From Rhizobium sp. (GTDB lineage Bacteria > Pseudomonadota > Alphaproteobacteria > Rhizobiales > Rhizobiaceae), in the NCBI GenBank assembly GCA_028290545.1, contig JAQGJP010000037.1, forward strand, positions 1-32,194: a stretch of 32,194 bases of DNA, written 5' to 3'. Position numbers and translations under genes: made by a program. The notes under the pieces are model-generated. The model worked only from the letters and a program-made list of their open reading frames with translations, was not told the DNA's origin and did not search any database. The first letter of the stretch is position 1; each line of letters begins with the position of its first letter. Of the stretch, positions 8,171-16,175 are shown piece by piece.

Positions 8171-9693
8171 CAGAGCGACTCCAGAAAGGCGATCAGTTTT
8201 TGGCGGTCGTCGCCCGTGAGATCTGCGTAATTGGCCCGCGCCCTGGTCGCCTCGCCGCCATGCCAGAGAATGGCTTCTTCCAGCGTCCGGGCGCGGCCAT
8301 CATGCAGGAAGAATTCAAGCCGGCTGACGATTTTCGTCAGGCCAATACCCCAGAGCGGCGGCGTTCGCCACTCCTTTCCGCTGGCCTCGCCGACCGACTG
8401 ACTATCTGCCAACCCATCACCCATGTCATGCAGCAGGAAATCCGAATAGGGCCAGATCAGCTGAAAACGCAGCGATGGTTCAGGCCACTCCCGCGACGTC
8501 ACATATTTGGGGCGGTGGCAGGCCACGCAACCGGATTGATAGAAGAGCTTCTTTCCCTCCAATATATCGGGGAAACCCGACTGCCGGCGGGCGGGAGGGG
8601 CCAGATGCTGCGCGTAGAAGGTGACCAGCGAGACGACCGTCTCGGGCGCCTCGCCCTTGCCGAGCCGCTTCTGTTCACCGTTCGGCCGGGCAAGGCAATC
8701 GGTCTCGGCCAAGGTGCAATCTCCATTCGGATCGGGCATGTCCGGCGTCGAGATACCGATGTCGCCGGAGAAGGCATGCGCCGTTTGGTCGCGTATCGCA
8801 GCATTCTCGGCCTTCCAGCCGAAACGGCCGATCCTGAGCCTGCCCTTGCTGTCGGTGACCATCTGGAGCCTGCCGGAGATGCCATCATGATCGCGATCAT
8901 CGGGGTCGGCATTGGCCTTGAGATCGTCATCGGCGATCGCCTCGACCAGACCAAGACCGATCATCGCCGGCGTGACGCGGGCGGAAACGGTCGTATCCAT
9001 GCCCAGCAGGCCATATCTGAGATCGGTAGCCGAATATGTCGGTTTGCGCAGATCGACTTTTGAGCCATCCGGAAAAATGAATGGCACGGTCTCGTAGCGG
9101 ATCGTCATCTGCCCTTCGGCGGCAAGGCCCGGCACGGCTTTATCCTGCAATTGCCTGCCATAGACGGGGTCGGGGAAATTCACCACCAGATGCTCCTGAA
9201 GCGCCTGTTTCTCGGCGGCGGAGTTCGGTCCGCGTGCCAGCCGCAGGAACATCGATGTCGCGTCAGCCGCGCCCTCGGGCGGATGGCCGCGACCATCATC
9301 CTTGTGGCAGTCCTCGCAGGATCGCGCATTGTAGAACGGCCCCAGCCCGTCTGACGCCTGCGTCGAGGACGGGGCCGCGACCCAGAGCTTGCGGAACAGC
9401 GAATTGCCGAGACGGAAGCGCATTTCATCTTCGGGGCGGAGATTAAAAGAGACGTGCGAGAACGCCCGGCGATCGGGATCCTCGATCGAGGTCGCGGCAC
9501 CGGCCTGCATCGCTTCAAATTGCTCGGTCCGGGTGAAATCGGCGGTGGGGCGTGTCACGCTCTCGACGCGGACGCGATCGGCATCCGTCAGGTCGCGTCG
9601 AACTTTTACCGACATGTCGCCGGGCACGGCCTGCCCTGCCAGCGCGAGTGCCAGCACGGATAATGAGACCGCGAAGATGCGTTTCATGGTCAT
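8170..9693 (-). CDS. Di-heme oxidoreductase, DHOR/DUF1111 family
   Basis: This 507-aa exported c-type cytochrome of the DHOR family (often annotated thiol oxidoreductase or di-heme peroxidase-like) has an N-terminal hydrophobic signal, FAVSLSVLALALAGQA. It has two heme c attachment motifs, SCEDCH (Cys126, Cys129, His130) and GCVACH (Cys389, Cys392, His393), the layout of MauG/CcpA-like di-heme proteins. The C-terminal block TPPLWGIGL...FFLHDGRARTLEEAILWHGGEA is diagnostic of the family. Substrate and reaction are unknown. In this operon between two imelysins, a role in changing the redox state of periplasmic iron is an inference. An ATG two codons inside (9687) is an alternative start. Confidence 0.9.
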   Translation of the reverse strand: MTMKRIFAVSLSVLALALAGQAVPGDMSVKVRRDLTDADRVRVESVTRPTADFTRTEQFEAMQAGAATSIEDPDRRAFSHVSFNLRPEDEMRFRLGNSLFRKLWVAAPSSTQASDGLGPFYNARSCEDCHKDDGRGHPPEGAADATSMFLRLARGPNSAAEKQALQEHLVVNFPDPVYGRQLQDKAVPGLAAEGQMTIRYETVPFIFPDGSKVDLRKPTYSATDLRYGLLGMDTTVSARVTPAMIGLGLVEAIADDDLKANADPDDRDHDGISGRLQMVTDSKGRLRIGRFGWKAENAAIRDQTAHAFSGDIGISTPDMPDPNGDCTLAETDCLARPNGEQKRLGKGEAPETVVSLVTFYAQHLAPPARRQSGFPDILEGKKLFYQSGCVACHRPKYVTSREWPEPSLRFQLIWPYSDFLLHDMGDGLADSQSVGEASGKEWRTPPLWGIGLTKIVSRLEFFLHDGRARTLEEAILWHGGEATRARANYADLTGDDRQKLIAFLESL

Positions 9694-9734
9694 TCCGAGA
9701 GGCGCGAACCCATGCCCGCGCCCCTGCGCCCCGC

Positions 9735-11015
9735 TTATTTGAACACCGTGTCAGGTTTATCGAGACTGTCGGAACCTTCAAGTTCAATCTCGCCCAGGTC
9801 GAGCGCGGAAACGGCACGCTGGATAGATTTGGTCTGATCGACGAGACCATCGATCGCGGCCTGGACGACAGCATTGCCTTCCTTGTTGCCGTCGCCGATC
9901 ATCTGGTCGTACTTCTCGACCGTTTCGCCGCGCTTGGCCATCGCATGCATCGCATCGAGCGTCTTGTCTAGCTTGCCCGTCAATTCCTTGTCGATCGCCG
10001 CATCCTTTTCGGCAACCAGCGCCGAAAGCGATGCGCCTTCGATCTTGGTGCCGTCAAGACGGGTGTACCTGCCGGTATAGACCTCATCGATGCCGATCGC
10101 GTCGTTCAGATGCGAATTATAGGTATTGTCGGAAAAGCAGTCATGTTCCTCTTCCGGATCGTGCAGCAGCAGGCCGAGCTTCATGCGCTCGCCGGCAAGT
10201 TCGCCATAGGAGAGCGAGCCCATGCCGGTCAGCATGGTGGAGATACCTTTTTTCGGGTCGGCAAGCACGGCCTTGGCGGCTTCGCCGTCCGGTGCCCACT
10301 GCTTGGCCATATAGTCGAGATCGCTGACGAGCAGCGTCGATGCGGCCTTCAGATATTGGGCCCGGCGATCGCAATTGCCGTGGGTGCAGTTCTTCGTGTC
10401 GTAGTCTGTGGCAGGACGTGTGCCTGCGCCCGGGCCGGTGCCGTTGAGATCCTGCCCCCAGAGCAGGAATTCGATGGCGTGGTAACCGGTGGCGACGTTG
10501 GATTCGGTTTCGCCTGCTTCCTGCAGCGTGCCCGAAAGCAGTTCCGGCGTGATCCTGGTGGCATCGATTTCCTTGCTGCCGATCGTGAACTTCGGATTGG
10601 CGATAACGTTCAGCGTATATTGCTCGTTCTCATCGCTTTCGGTGCCATAGGCCTTGTCGACATAGTCGATCAGTCCTTCATCGAGGGGCCAGGCATTGAC
10701 CTTGCCTTCCCAGTCATCGACGATCGGATTGCCGAAGCGATAGGCTTCGGTCTGCTGGTAGGGAACGCGGGCCTTGATCCAGGTATCCCTGGCGGCTTTC
10801 AGCGTGTCTTCGGACGGGTTGGCGATCAGGAGGTCGATCGCCTTGTCCAGCGCCTTGGCGGTGATCAGCGCATCGTCATATTTCGCATGCGCGATATTGA
10901 CGTAATTCCTGACCACAGCCGCCGGATCGGTGGCCGCGAGCGCGATTGCGGATGGCAGGATAAACGTGGCAGACGCGACAACAAGCGCGAGCCGGGCAAG
11001 AGGTTTGCTGATCAT
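9735..11015 (-). CDS. Imelysin (IrpA/ICMP-like), first gene of an exported operon
   Basis: This 426-aa protein has a clear signal peptide (MISKPLARLALVVASATFIL..., cleavage likely after ALA at residue 27). The imelysin motif GxHxxE is intact as GYHAIE (residues 177-182), continuing FLLWGQDLNG, and Cys210/Cys215 (NCTHGNC) are conserved in the IrpA/ICMP branch. Family members are periplasmic or outer-membrane proteins induced by low iron. The proposed roles are iron binding (related to EfeO) or, for a Pseudomonas member, proteolysis. Start ATG 11015 is preceded by GGGGAG at ideal distance, and the frame open to 11054 lacks that. DHOR begins 41 bases after the stop. It is the promoter-proximal gene of a four-gene operon. 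Confidence 0.9.
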   Translation of the reverse strand: MISKPLARLALVVASATFILPSAIALAATDPAAVVRNYVNIAHAKYDDALITAKALDKAIDLLIANPSEDTLKAARDTWIKARVPYQQTEAYRFGNPIVDDWEGKVNAWPLDEGLIDYVDKAYGTESDENEQYTLNVIANPKFTIGSKEIDATRITPELLSGTLQEAGETESNVATGYHAIEFLLWGQDLNGTGPGAGTRPATDYDTKNCTHGNCDRRAQYLKAASTLLVSDLDYMAKQWAPDGEAAKAVLADPKKGISTMLTGMGSLSYGELAGERMKLGLLLHDPEEEHDCFSDNTYNSHLNDAIGIDEVYTGRYTRLDGTKIEGASLSALVAEKDAAIDKELTGKLDKTLDAMHAMAKRGETVEKYDQMIGDGNKEGNAVVQAAIDGLVDQTKSIQRAVSALDLGEIELEGSDSLDKPDTVFK

Positions 11016-11049
11016 GATCACTCCCCAGTGAATGTTGGTGGCTGAGGGT

Positions 11050-11104
11050 GTCATGAACCAGAATTAAACTAGTGTCAAATAATCCAGTTTAGAACGATTG
11101 CAAG
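11050..11104 (-). promoter_or_regulatory. Candidate promoter and Irr-like (ICE) site of the imelysin operon
   Basis: Read on the - strand, the region has a TTGACA -35 (11073-11078) with only a weak -10 (CATGAC) 17 bases on. On the + strand, 11088-11104 reads TTTAGAA-CGA-TTGCAAG. The rhizobial iron-control (ICE) box bound by Irr is TTTAGAA-N3-TTCTAAA, so the left arm matches fully and the right arm 4 of 7. A further inverted repeat, TAAACT/AGTTTA, spans the same segment. Iron control is plausible for this operon, but the site is only a partial match. Confidence 0.3.
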
Positions 11105-11129
11105 AAGTTAGAGCCAGGACAGGCCCCGG

Positions 11130-12416
11130 CTATTGCCTTCGCAGCATCGCGAAATAGAAGCCGTCGGTATCGGTGGCAGCCGGCGATAGCGTCAGTGTCT
11201 GACCGTCGCTCGTATGCGGCTTGACCGGCAGGTGGCCGAACAACGTATTCCAGTTCTCGAGCGCGGAAACCGCCTCGAAGCCGTGGCCGGACTGGAGAAA
11301 GGCGGCGATCTGCCCCTGATTCTCCTCAGGCAGGACCGAACAGGTGACATAACAAAGGTAGCCACCCGGGCGGACATAGGCGGCGGCCTTCTCCAGCGCC
11401 TCGCGCTGCTGGCCAATCCGTTCATCAAGGTTCTTCTGCGTCAGCCGCCATTTTGTATCGGGACGCCTCCGCCACGTGCCGGTGCCGGTGCAGGGCGCAT
11501 CGACCAGAACCCGGTCGAATTTGCCCTTGAGCGGAATCAGCGATTTCTCGTGTTCCTGAACCTGGACATTTCGGGTGCCGGCGCGCCGCAATCGTTCGAT
11601 GATCGGCGCCAGCCGCTTGCGGTCGGAATCGTAGGCGTGGACCTGGCCCTTGTTATGCATGGTCGCCGCAAGTGCCAATGTCTTGCCGCCGCCGCCGGCG
11701 CAATAGTCGAGGATCTGCTCGCCCTCCTGCGCCATCACCAGATCGGCGACGATCTGCGAGCCCTCGTCCTGCACCTCGAACCAGCCCTTGGCAAAGGAAA
11801 GCTCGGCCGTGACGTTGGGCAGTCGTGACGGGCCTTCACCGGAAGGGATGCGAACACCATTGCGGGCAATAACCGTCGCGCGCGCATGCGCCTCCTCAAG
11901 CGAGCGGACGACCTTGTCGCGATCGGCACGCAGCGTATTGGCGCGAAGATCGAGGGAAGGACGGGCGGCAAGCGCCTGAGCCTCCTTCAGCCATCCAGCG
12001 CCGAAATTCTCTTCAAACAGCGGAACGACCCATTCGGGAATATCCCCCTGGATATAGGCTTCTGCGTCTTCAAGCTTTCTCGACTGGAATGCGCTGACCG
12101 ACACCGCGTCCAGCGCTTCCGGCGCGAACTTGTCGCCCTCGAACTCCGCAGTCAGGGCTTCCGGTGTGAAGCCCCATTGACGGAACATCACCGCATGGGC
12201 GAGAGCCGCCGGGCTGGCGCTATCCATCAGCCAGGCATGCGACAGCTTCATTCTCAATGCGTCATAGACGATATTGCCGACTGCGGCCCGATCACCCGAT
12301 CCGGCAAACCGCCGCGAGAGGCCCCAGTCCTTCAGCGCATCGGCGACAGGGCGACGACGGGTCTCGATATCATTGAGGACTTCAATCGCCCCGGATAGTC
12401 GCCCGCCCAACCGCAT
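11130..12416 (-). CDS. RsmB/NOP-type RNA (cytosine-5) methyltransferase
   Basis: This 428-aa SAM-dependent m5C RNA methyltransferase carries an N-terminal NusB-like helical domain (about residues 15-80) followed by the Rossmann catalytic domain. Visible motifs are the SAM loop DYCAGGGGKT (237-246), motif IV DAPCTGTGTWRRRPD with Cys309, and motif VI YVTCS with the catalytic Cys359. The likely substrate is 16S rRNA, as for RsmB, but alphaproteobacteria have several paralogues and the target cannot be fixed from sequence. It lies 84 bases downstream of the rlpA-like gene on the same strand and may be read from its promoter or its own. Confidence 0.92.
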   Translation of the reverse strand: MRLGGRLSGAIEVLNDIETRRRPVADALKDWGLSRRFAGSGDRAAVGNIVYDALRMKLSHAWLMDSASPAALAHAVMFRQWGFTPEALTAEFEGDKFAPEALDAVSVSAFQSRKLEDAEAYIQGDIPEWVVPLFEENFGAGWLKEAQALAARPSLDLRANTLRADRDKVVRSLEEAHARATVIARNGVRIPSGEGPSRLPNVTAELSFAKGWFEVQDEGSQIVADLVMAQEGEQILDYCAGGGGKTLALAATMHNKGQVHAYDSDRKRLAPIIERLRRAGTRNVQVQEHEKSLIPLKGKFDRVLVDAPCTGTGTWRRRPDTKWRLTQKNLDERIGQQREALEKAAAYVRPGGYLCYVTCSVLPEENQGQIAAFLQSGHGFEAVSALENWNTLFGHLPVKPHTSDGQTLTLSPAATDTDGFYFAMLRRQ

Positions 12417-12500
12417 TCACAGTTCTCCATTGCTGCAAGCCGCGTGGTAGCCGCTGTTGGCGTGAAGAGCAAGCACTTGGACGGGTTGAAGGAAGTATAA

Positions 12501-12866
12501 TCAGCCGATGATCTCGTAGCAGACCTTGGCGGTGCCGGACTTGACCATGCCGATGCTGTTGGCGGCGGCACGGGAGAGATCGAGGACGCGACCGCGGATG
12601 AACGGTCCGCGATCATTGATGCGGACGATGACCGCACGGCCATTGCGATTATTGGTAACGCGCAACTTTGTGCCGAATCTGAGTGACCGGTGTGCGGCTG
12701 TCAGCCTGGCGGGATTCATCCGTTCGCCGGATGCGGTCTTGGAATGAAGCGCATACCACGAAGCACCTCCACAACCATTTTCGGCCATAGCGGCCCCGGA
12801 AACAAAACTTGAGGCAAGGATCGCTGACACAGCCACAAACACAACGCGGTACTTTTTTTCGAACAT
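12501..12866 (-). CDS. Small RlpA-like exported double-psi beta-barrel protein
   Basis: This 121-aa protein has a signal peptide (VVFVAVSAILASSFVSGAAMA, cleavage near residue 28) and essentially only the RlpA double-psi beta-barrel domain. Visible motifs are GCGGASWYALHSKTASGERMNP at the start of the domain, His59 (TAAHRSL), INDRGPF with Asp85, and RVLDLSRAAA (93-102). RlpA proteins bind or cleave denuded peptidoglycan at septa. This one has no lipobox cysteine and no SPOR domain, so it is probably a soluble periplasmic short form. Whether it is a lytic transglycosylase cannot be said. The start ATG 12866 is fixed by TAGGAA six bases upstream, which lies inside a perfect hairpin. Confidence 0.88.
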   Translation of the reverse strand: MFEKKYRVVFVAVSAILASSFVSGAAMAENGCGGASWYALHSKTASGERMNPARLTAAHRSLRFGTKLRVTNNRNGRAVIVRINDRGPFIRGRVLDLSRAAANSIGMVKSGTAKVCYEIIG

Positions 12867-12872
12867 ATGGGC

Positions 12873-12897
12873 TTCCTAGAACGTTTATTTCTAGGAA
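12873..12897 (-). promoter_or_regulatory. Perfect hairpin enclosing the Shine-Dalgarno of the rlpA-like gene
   Basis: TTCCTAGAA (12873-12881) and TTCTAGGAA (12889-12897) form a perfect 9-bp inverted repeat with a 7-base spacer. In the mRNA of the - strand gene, the second arm contains AGGAA, whose end lies 6 bases before the ATG. Folding the stem would hide the ribosome-binding site. The stem is A/U-rich (3 of 9 pairs G-C), so it could melt easily. As DNA the same repeat could be a repressor operator. Function is inferred. Confidence 0.5.
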
Positions 12898-13185
12898 TTA
12901 GTTTTTCATGGTAAAAAATGGCAGAAACGTGCTTTGTTCCATCACGGAATATTAAAAATGAAATATTAATCAATCGACCTAAAAGAACATAAAGGCATTA
13001 CTAATACAACTAGAAATTATTTATTTGCTGAATCAGGCATTAAGCGGAAACGGCGATCCAGTGCAATTTATTCGAGTCGGGCTCACAGCTTTCACGCATT
13101 TTTCCAGATCTGACCGGATATCAATTCCGATTTCGCCAGTCAGCGGGCTCCATTGTGGCGGGACTGTGGCGAAAAATGCCACATT
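12898..13185. other. AT-rich non-coding stretch between the rlpA-like and epimerase genes
   Basis: With the hairpin above, this makes a gap of about 319 bases without a credible gene. Its part next to rlpA (to about 13060) is much more AT-rich than its neighbours and includes two copies of AATATTAA about 14 bases apart. It probably holds the rlpA promoter. At 13165-13183 TGTGGC/GCCACA form a perfect 6-bp stem just past the epimerase stop, but without a T-run on the - strand. A weak terminator or mRNA end is possible. Confidence 0.4.
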
Positions 13186-14055
13186 TCACCCTTTCCAGAT
13201 GCCTTTGGCCCACATCTCATCGAACGAATTTCGGTATTCGGGGTAAAGGAATTCGAAACCAAGTCCACGCAAACGGGCATTCGAAACACGTTTGTTCTCG
13301 CCGTAGAAGGAACGCTGCATCGGACTCAGTTCCGCAGTTTCGAACAGGATATCCGGCGGCACCGAGACACCCATCAGCCTGGCGGCATATTCCACCGTGT
13401 CCTGGGTCGGTGACGGGCTGTGATCGGTGACATTGTATATCCCACCTATGTTGCGGTCGATTAGGAAGGCGGTGGCACGGCCGATATCCTCGACACGGAT
13501 ACGGTTGAAGACCTGGTCCTTCTTGACGATCCTCCGTGCAGTGCCGTTCGCCAGATTGAGAAACGGATTGCGGCCAGGACCGTAGATGCCCGCCAGCCTG
13601 AGGACCGCGACCGGGATATTTTCCCGCGCGCCTGTTTCCAGCCACTGGTTTTCGGCAAGCACCCGCTCCCGGGAACGATTGGAGAGCGGCGCAGGGGGGG
13701 AATCTTCGTCAATCCATGCGCCCTTCCGGTCGCCATAGACGCCGATCGTCGAAAGATAGCCGATCCATCCGAGAACCGGCATCAGATCCTTCAAGCGCGG
13801 CACGAGCTTGAGGAACACATCGCCATTGGCTTCCGGCGAGATCGACTGGACGAGATGCGTCACGCTGGCGAGCGCGGCTTTCAGTTCGGGAGAGATCCCG
13901 GAGCCGTCGAATGCAAGCGGGATGATGCCGCCAGTCTCCAGGGCGGCAAATTTTGCTTCGCTGCGCGTGGTTCCGTAAATCGTCTGGAAGTCCGGTGCAC
14001 AGGTCCGCGCAATTGCCTTACCGGAAAAACCGGCACCGAGGATCATCATCTTCAT
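13186..14055 (-). CDS. SDR-type NAD(P)-dependent epimerase/dehydratase-like protein
   Basis: This 289-aa atypical extended short-chain dehydrogenase/reductase begins directly with the dinucleotide-binding loop MMILGAGFSGKAIA (GxGxxG). YLSTIGVYGDRKGAW holds the catalytic-region Ser/Tyr segment, but the classical YxxxK is not clear. Further family blocks are VLRLAGIYGPGRNPF and VEDIGRATAFLI. Related proteins are annotated as sugar epimerases or YeeZ-like proteins without a proven substrate. The start lies one base after the stop of queG upstream on the same strand, so the two are an operon. Confidence 0.85.
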   Translation of the reverse strand: MKMMILGAGFSGKAIARTCAPDFQTIYGTTRSEAKFAALETGGIIPLAFDGSGISPELKAALASVTHLVQSISPEANGDVFLKLVPRLKDLMPVLGWIGYLSTIGVYGDRKGAWIDEDSPPAPLSNRSRERVLAENQWLETGARENIPVAVLRLAGIYGPGRNPFLNLANGTARRIVKKDQVFNRIRVEDIGRATAFLIDRNIGGIYNVTDHSPSPTQDTVEYAARLMGVSVPPDILFETAELSPMQRSFYGENKRVSNARLRGLGFEFLYPEYRNSFDEMWAKGIWKG

Positions 14056-14056
14056 C

Positions 14057-15202
14057 TTAAAATCCTGCCCGTTTCCATTCCATCAACACATCCGGATCGC
14101 GTTCGCGCCCGCCCATGGCATCGACATCGTCACTATCCATCAATTTTCCCAGCCGGCCAAGCGCCCAGACTGCCATGGCCCGCACCTCCGGCGCAGTATC
14201 GGTCAAGAGCGCCCGACACTGCGCAGCCAGGCCGGGATCGCCGGAATTGCCGGCGGCAATCAGGCAATTGCGAATAAACCTGTTGCGGCCGATACGCTTG
14301 ACCGGCGAACCCGAGAACAGCGCCCTGAAGGCGACATCGTCAAGCTGCAGCAGTTCGGCAAGCGGCGGCGCCACCAGATCGGGGCGGGCGGCCAGCTTCA
14401 TCTCGCGCCCGGTCTCGGCGAACTTGTTCCATGGACAGGCGGCAAGACAATCGTCGCAGCCATAGATGCGGTTGCCGATCAGCGGCCTGAGCTCGGCCGC
14501 GATCGACCCCTTGTGCTCAATGGTCAGATAGGAGATGCAGCGCCGCGCATCGATGCGGTAGGGCGCGGGGAAGGCATCGGTCGGGCAGGCGTCGAGGCAG
14601 GCACGGCAGGAGCCGCAGTGATCGGCCTCGGGCTCATCTGGCACGAGATCGATGCCGACAAAGATACTGCCGAGAAACAGCCAGGAGCCGAATTCTCGGC
14701 TGACGAGATTGGTGTGCTTACCCTGCCATCCCAGTCCCGCTGAAGCCGCGAGCGGCTTTTCCATCACCGGGGCGGTATCGACGAACACCTTAATCTCAGC
14801 TTTGGCACGGGCGGCAAAACGCGTGCCGATCTCCTTCAGCTTGCCTTTAATGACGTCATGATAATCGCGATTGCGGGCATAGACGGAAATATTGCCGATA
14901 CTTTTCCGGTCAAGGTTCTCGCGGGGGTCACCCTCCGGTCCGTAGTTCATGCCGAGCATGACGATCGAGCGCACGCCCGGCCACAGGACAGACGGATTGC
15001 CGCGACGCTCTCTCGTATCCGGCAACCAGTCCATGGTGCCGTGGTAGCCGCTATCGATGAAGGCGTTGAGATTGACGCCGGCTTCCGCGATCCGGTCCGG
15101 CGTGGCGATCCGGCAAATGTCGAAACCGGCCTCATAGGCCAGGGATTTCACATAATCCGTCAGCACCTGTTTTTGCCTGTTTGTGTCCGATAGCGCACCC
15201 AC
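14057..15202 (-). CDS. queG: Epoxyqueuosine reductase
   Basis: This 381-aa cytosolic cobalamin- and Fe-S-dependent enzyme performs the last step of queuosine synthesis in tRNA, reducing epoxyqueuosine to queuosine. Motifs are VDTAPVMEKPLAASAGLGWQG with the catalytic Asp142, and two 4Fe-4S clusters from CGSCRACLDACP (Cys196-Cys206) and YGCDDCLAACPWNK (Cys249-Cys256), with Cys222. The C-terminal part has HEAT-like helices (GNSGDPGLAAQCRALLTD...VRAMAVWALGRLG) used for tRNA binding. The start is GTG 15202, ten bases after the GST stop. No ATG gives the complete N-terminal domain. Confidence 0.95.
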   Translation of the reverse strand: MGALSDTNRQKQVLTDYVKSLAYEAGFDICRIATPDRIAEAGVNLNAFIDSGYHGTMDWLPDTRERRGNPSVLWPGVRSIVMLGMNYGPEGDPRENLDRKSIGNISVYARNRDYHDVIKGKLKEIGTRFAARAKAEIKVFVDTAPVMEKPLAASAGLGWQGKHTNLVSREFGSWLFLGSIFVGIDLVPDEPEADHCGSCRACLDACPTDAFPAPYRIDARRCISYLTIEHKGSIAAELRPLIGNRIYGCDDCLAACPWNKFAETGREMKLAARPDLVAPPLAELLQLDDVAFRALFSGSPVKRIGRNRFIRNCLIAAGNSGDPGLAAQCRALLTDTAPEVRAMAVWALGRLGKLMDSDDVDAMGGRERDPDVLMEWKRAGF

Positions 15203-15212
15203 TGCCGTGGCC

Positions 15213-15905
15213 CTAGAAATCCAGGTCAGCGTAATGCGAAACCGGCGTCACGGACCGGACGCGATCGTTGAGGAGCGGGCGGAAGCCGGGGCGCGACTTG
15301 ATCCGCTGATACCATTCCTTGACCTGCGGCACGTCGCTCCACTCTATCTCGCCGAGATAGTCGAGAACGGAGATCGCGGCCGCGGCTGCCAGATCGGCAT
15401 AGGTCAGTCGTTCGCCCGCCAGCCAGGTTCGCGAGCCGGCCAGCCAGGAGAGATAGCGGAGATGCTGCTTGATGTTGCCGCGGGAGGTGCGCAACACCTT
15501 TGAGTCAGGTGCACCGCCGCCCTGTTCCGGCGTCATGTGGAGCTTGTAGACGCGCTCCCGCACCAGCGGCCGCGTCACATCCTGCTCCATCTTGAACAGG
15601 AACCATTCGGTCAGGCGGCGGATCTCCCCCCGCTGGAACGGATCTTCGGCCAGCAGGCGGCGGTCACGCTTGAGTACGCCACTGGTTTCATCGAGAAATT
15701 CGGAGATGATGGTTGCGCCGCACAGCGCCCGCATGTTGTCATCGACATAGACCGGCAGTGTGCCCGCCGGATTGAGAGCCATGAAATCCTTGCGCTTCTC
15801 CCAGATCTGCTCCTCGATCATTTCCGATGGCACGCCATATTCCGAAAAGATCAGGCGCACGAAGCGTGACGCAGTTGACATCGGATGGTGATAAAGAACG
15901 GGCAT
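15213..15905 (-). CDS. Glutathione S-transferase family protein
   Basis: This 230-aa protein has an N-terminal thioredoxin-like domain (LYHHPMSTASRFVRLIFSEYGV, with the cis-Pro region NPAGTLPVYVDD) and a C-terminal helical domain containing the N-capping segment LTYADLAAAAAISVLDYL. The presumed glutathione-activating residue is Ser/Thr in HPMSTASRF. The substrate is unknown. It is the first gene of the GST-queG-epimerase run, and its ATG faces the uppP gene across a 270-base divergent region. Confidence 0.9.
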   Translation of the reverse strand: MPVLYHHPMSTASRFVRLIFSEYGVPSEMIEEQIWEKRKDFMALNPAGTLPVYVDDNMRALCGATIISEFLDETSGVLKRDRRLLAEDPFQRGEIRRLTEWFLFKMEQDVTRPLVRERVYKLHMTPEQGGGAPDSKVLRTSRGNIKQHLRYLSWLAGSRTWLAGERLTYADLAAAAAISVLDYLGEIEWSDVPQVKEWYQRIKSRPGFRPLLNDRVRSVTPVSHYADLDF

Positions 15906-16050
15906 CTGATCTACCGAGACAAGAGGATTCGGGCAACATGCGCCAATATACAGCCACTGAACACCAGAATCAGTATCGGCGATCCTTGGTATAGATTGTC
16001 AGGACGGTATAGAAACTTGGCAAGGCGGGCACAAGCGATTCGAGGAATTG

Positions 16051-16076
16051 TACCGATCCGGCACCCGGTTCCGGTA
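16051..16076. other. Imperfect GC-rich stem-loop in the GST/uppP divergent region
   Basis: TACCGATCCGG and CCGGTTCCGGTA flank a 3-base loop and can pair with one mismatch and one bulge. It lies about 145 bases from the GST start and 100 from the uppP start. It may be an operator or leader hairpin; nothing more can be said. No small gene is seen in 15906-16175. Confidence 0.3.
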
Positions 16077-16175
16077 AATGAAACGACAACGGCTTGCGCT
16101 CTTTACCAGCAATGTTAACGAATTCTCGCTTATCTCCGCATCCTCCCATCGCCAAAGTGACATCCAGAGGCATCC

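Noticed and set aside
13165..13183. Stem-loop as an intrinsic terminator for the epimerase gene
   Set aside because: The stem is only 6 bp and no T-run follows on the - strand, so it is listed only as part of the intergenic region.
13025..13246. 73-codon + strand ORF in the AT-rich gap
   Set aside because: It has no good ribosome-binding site, overlaps the epimerase 3' end, and its composition is not protein-like.
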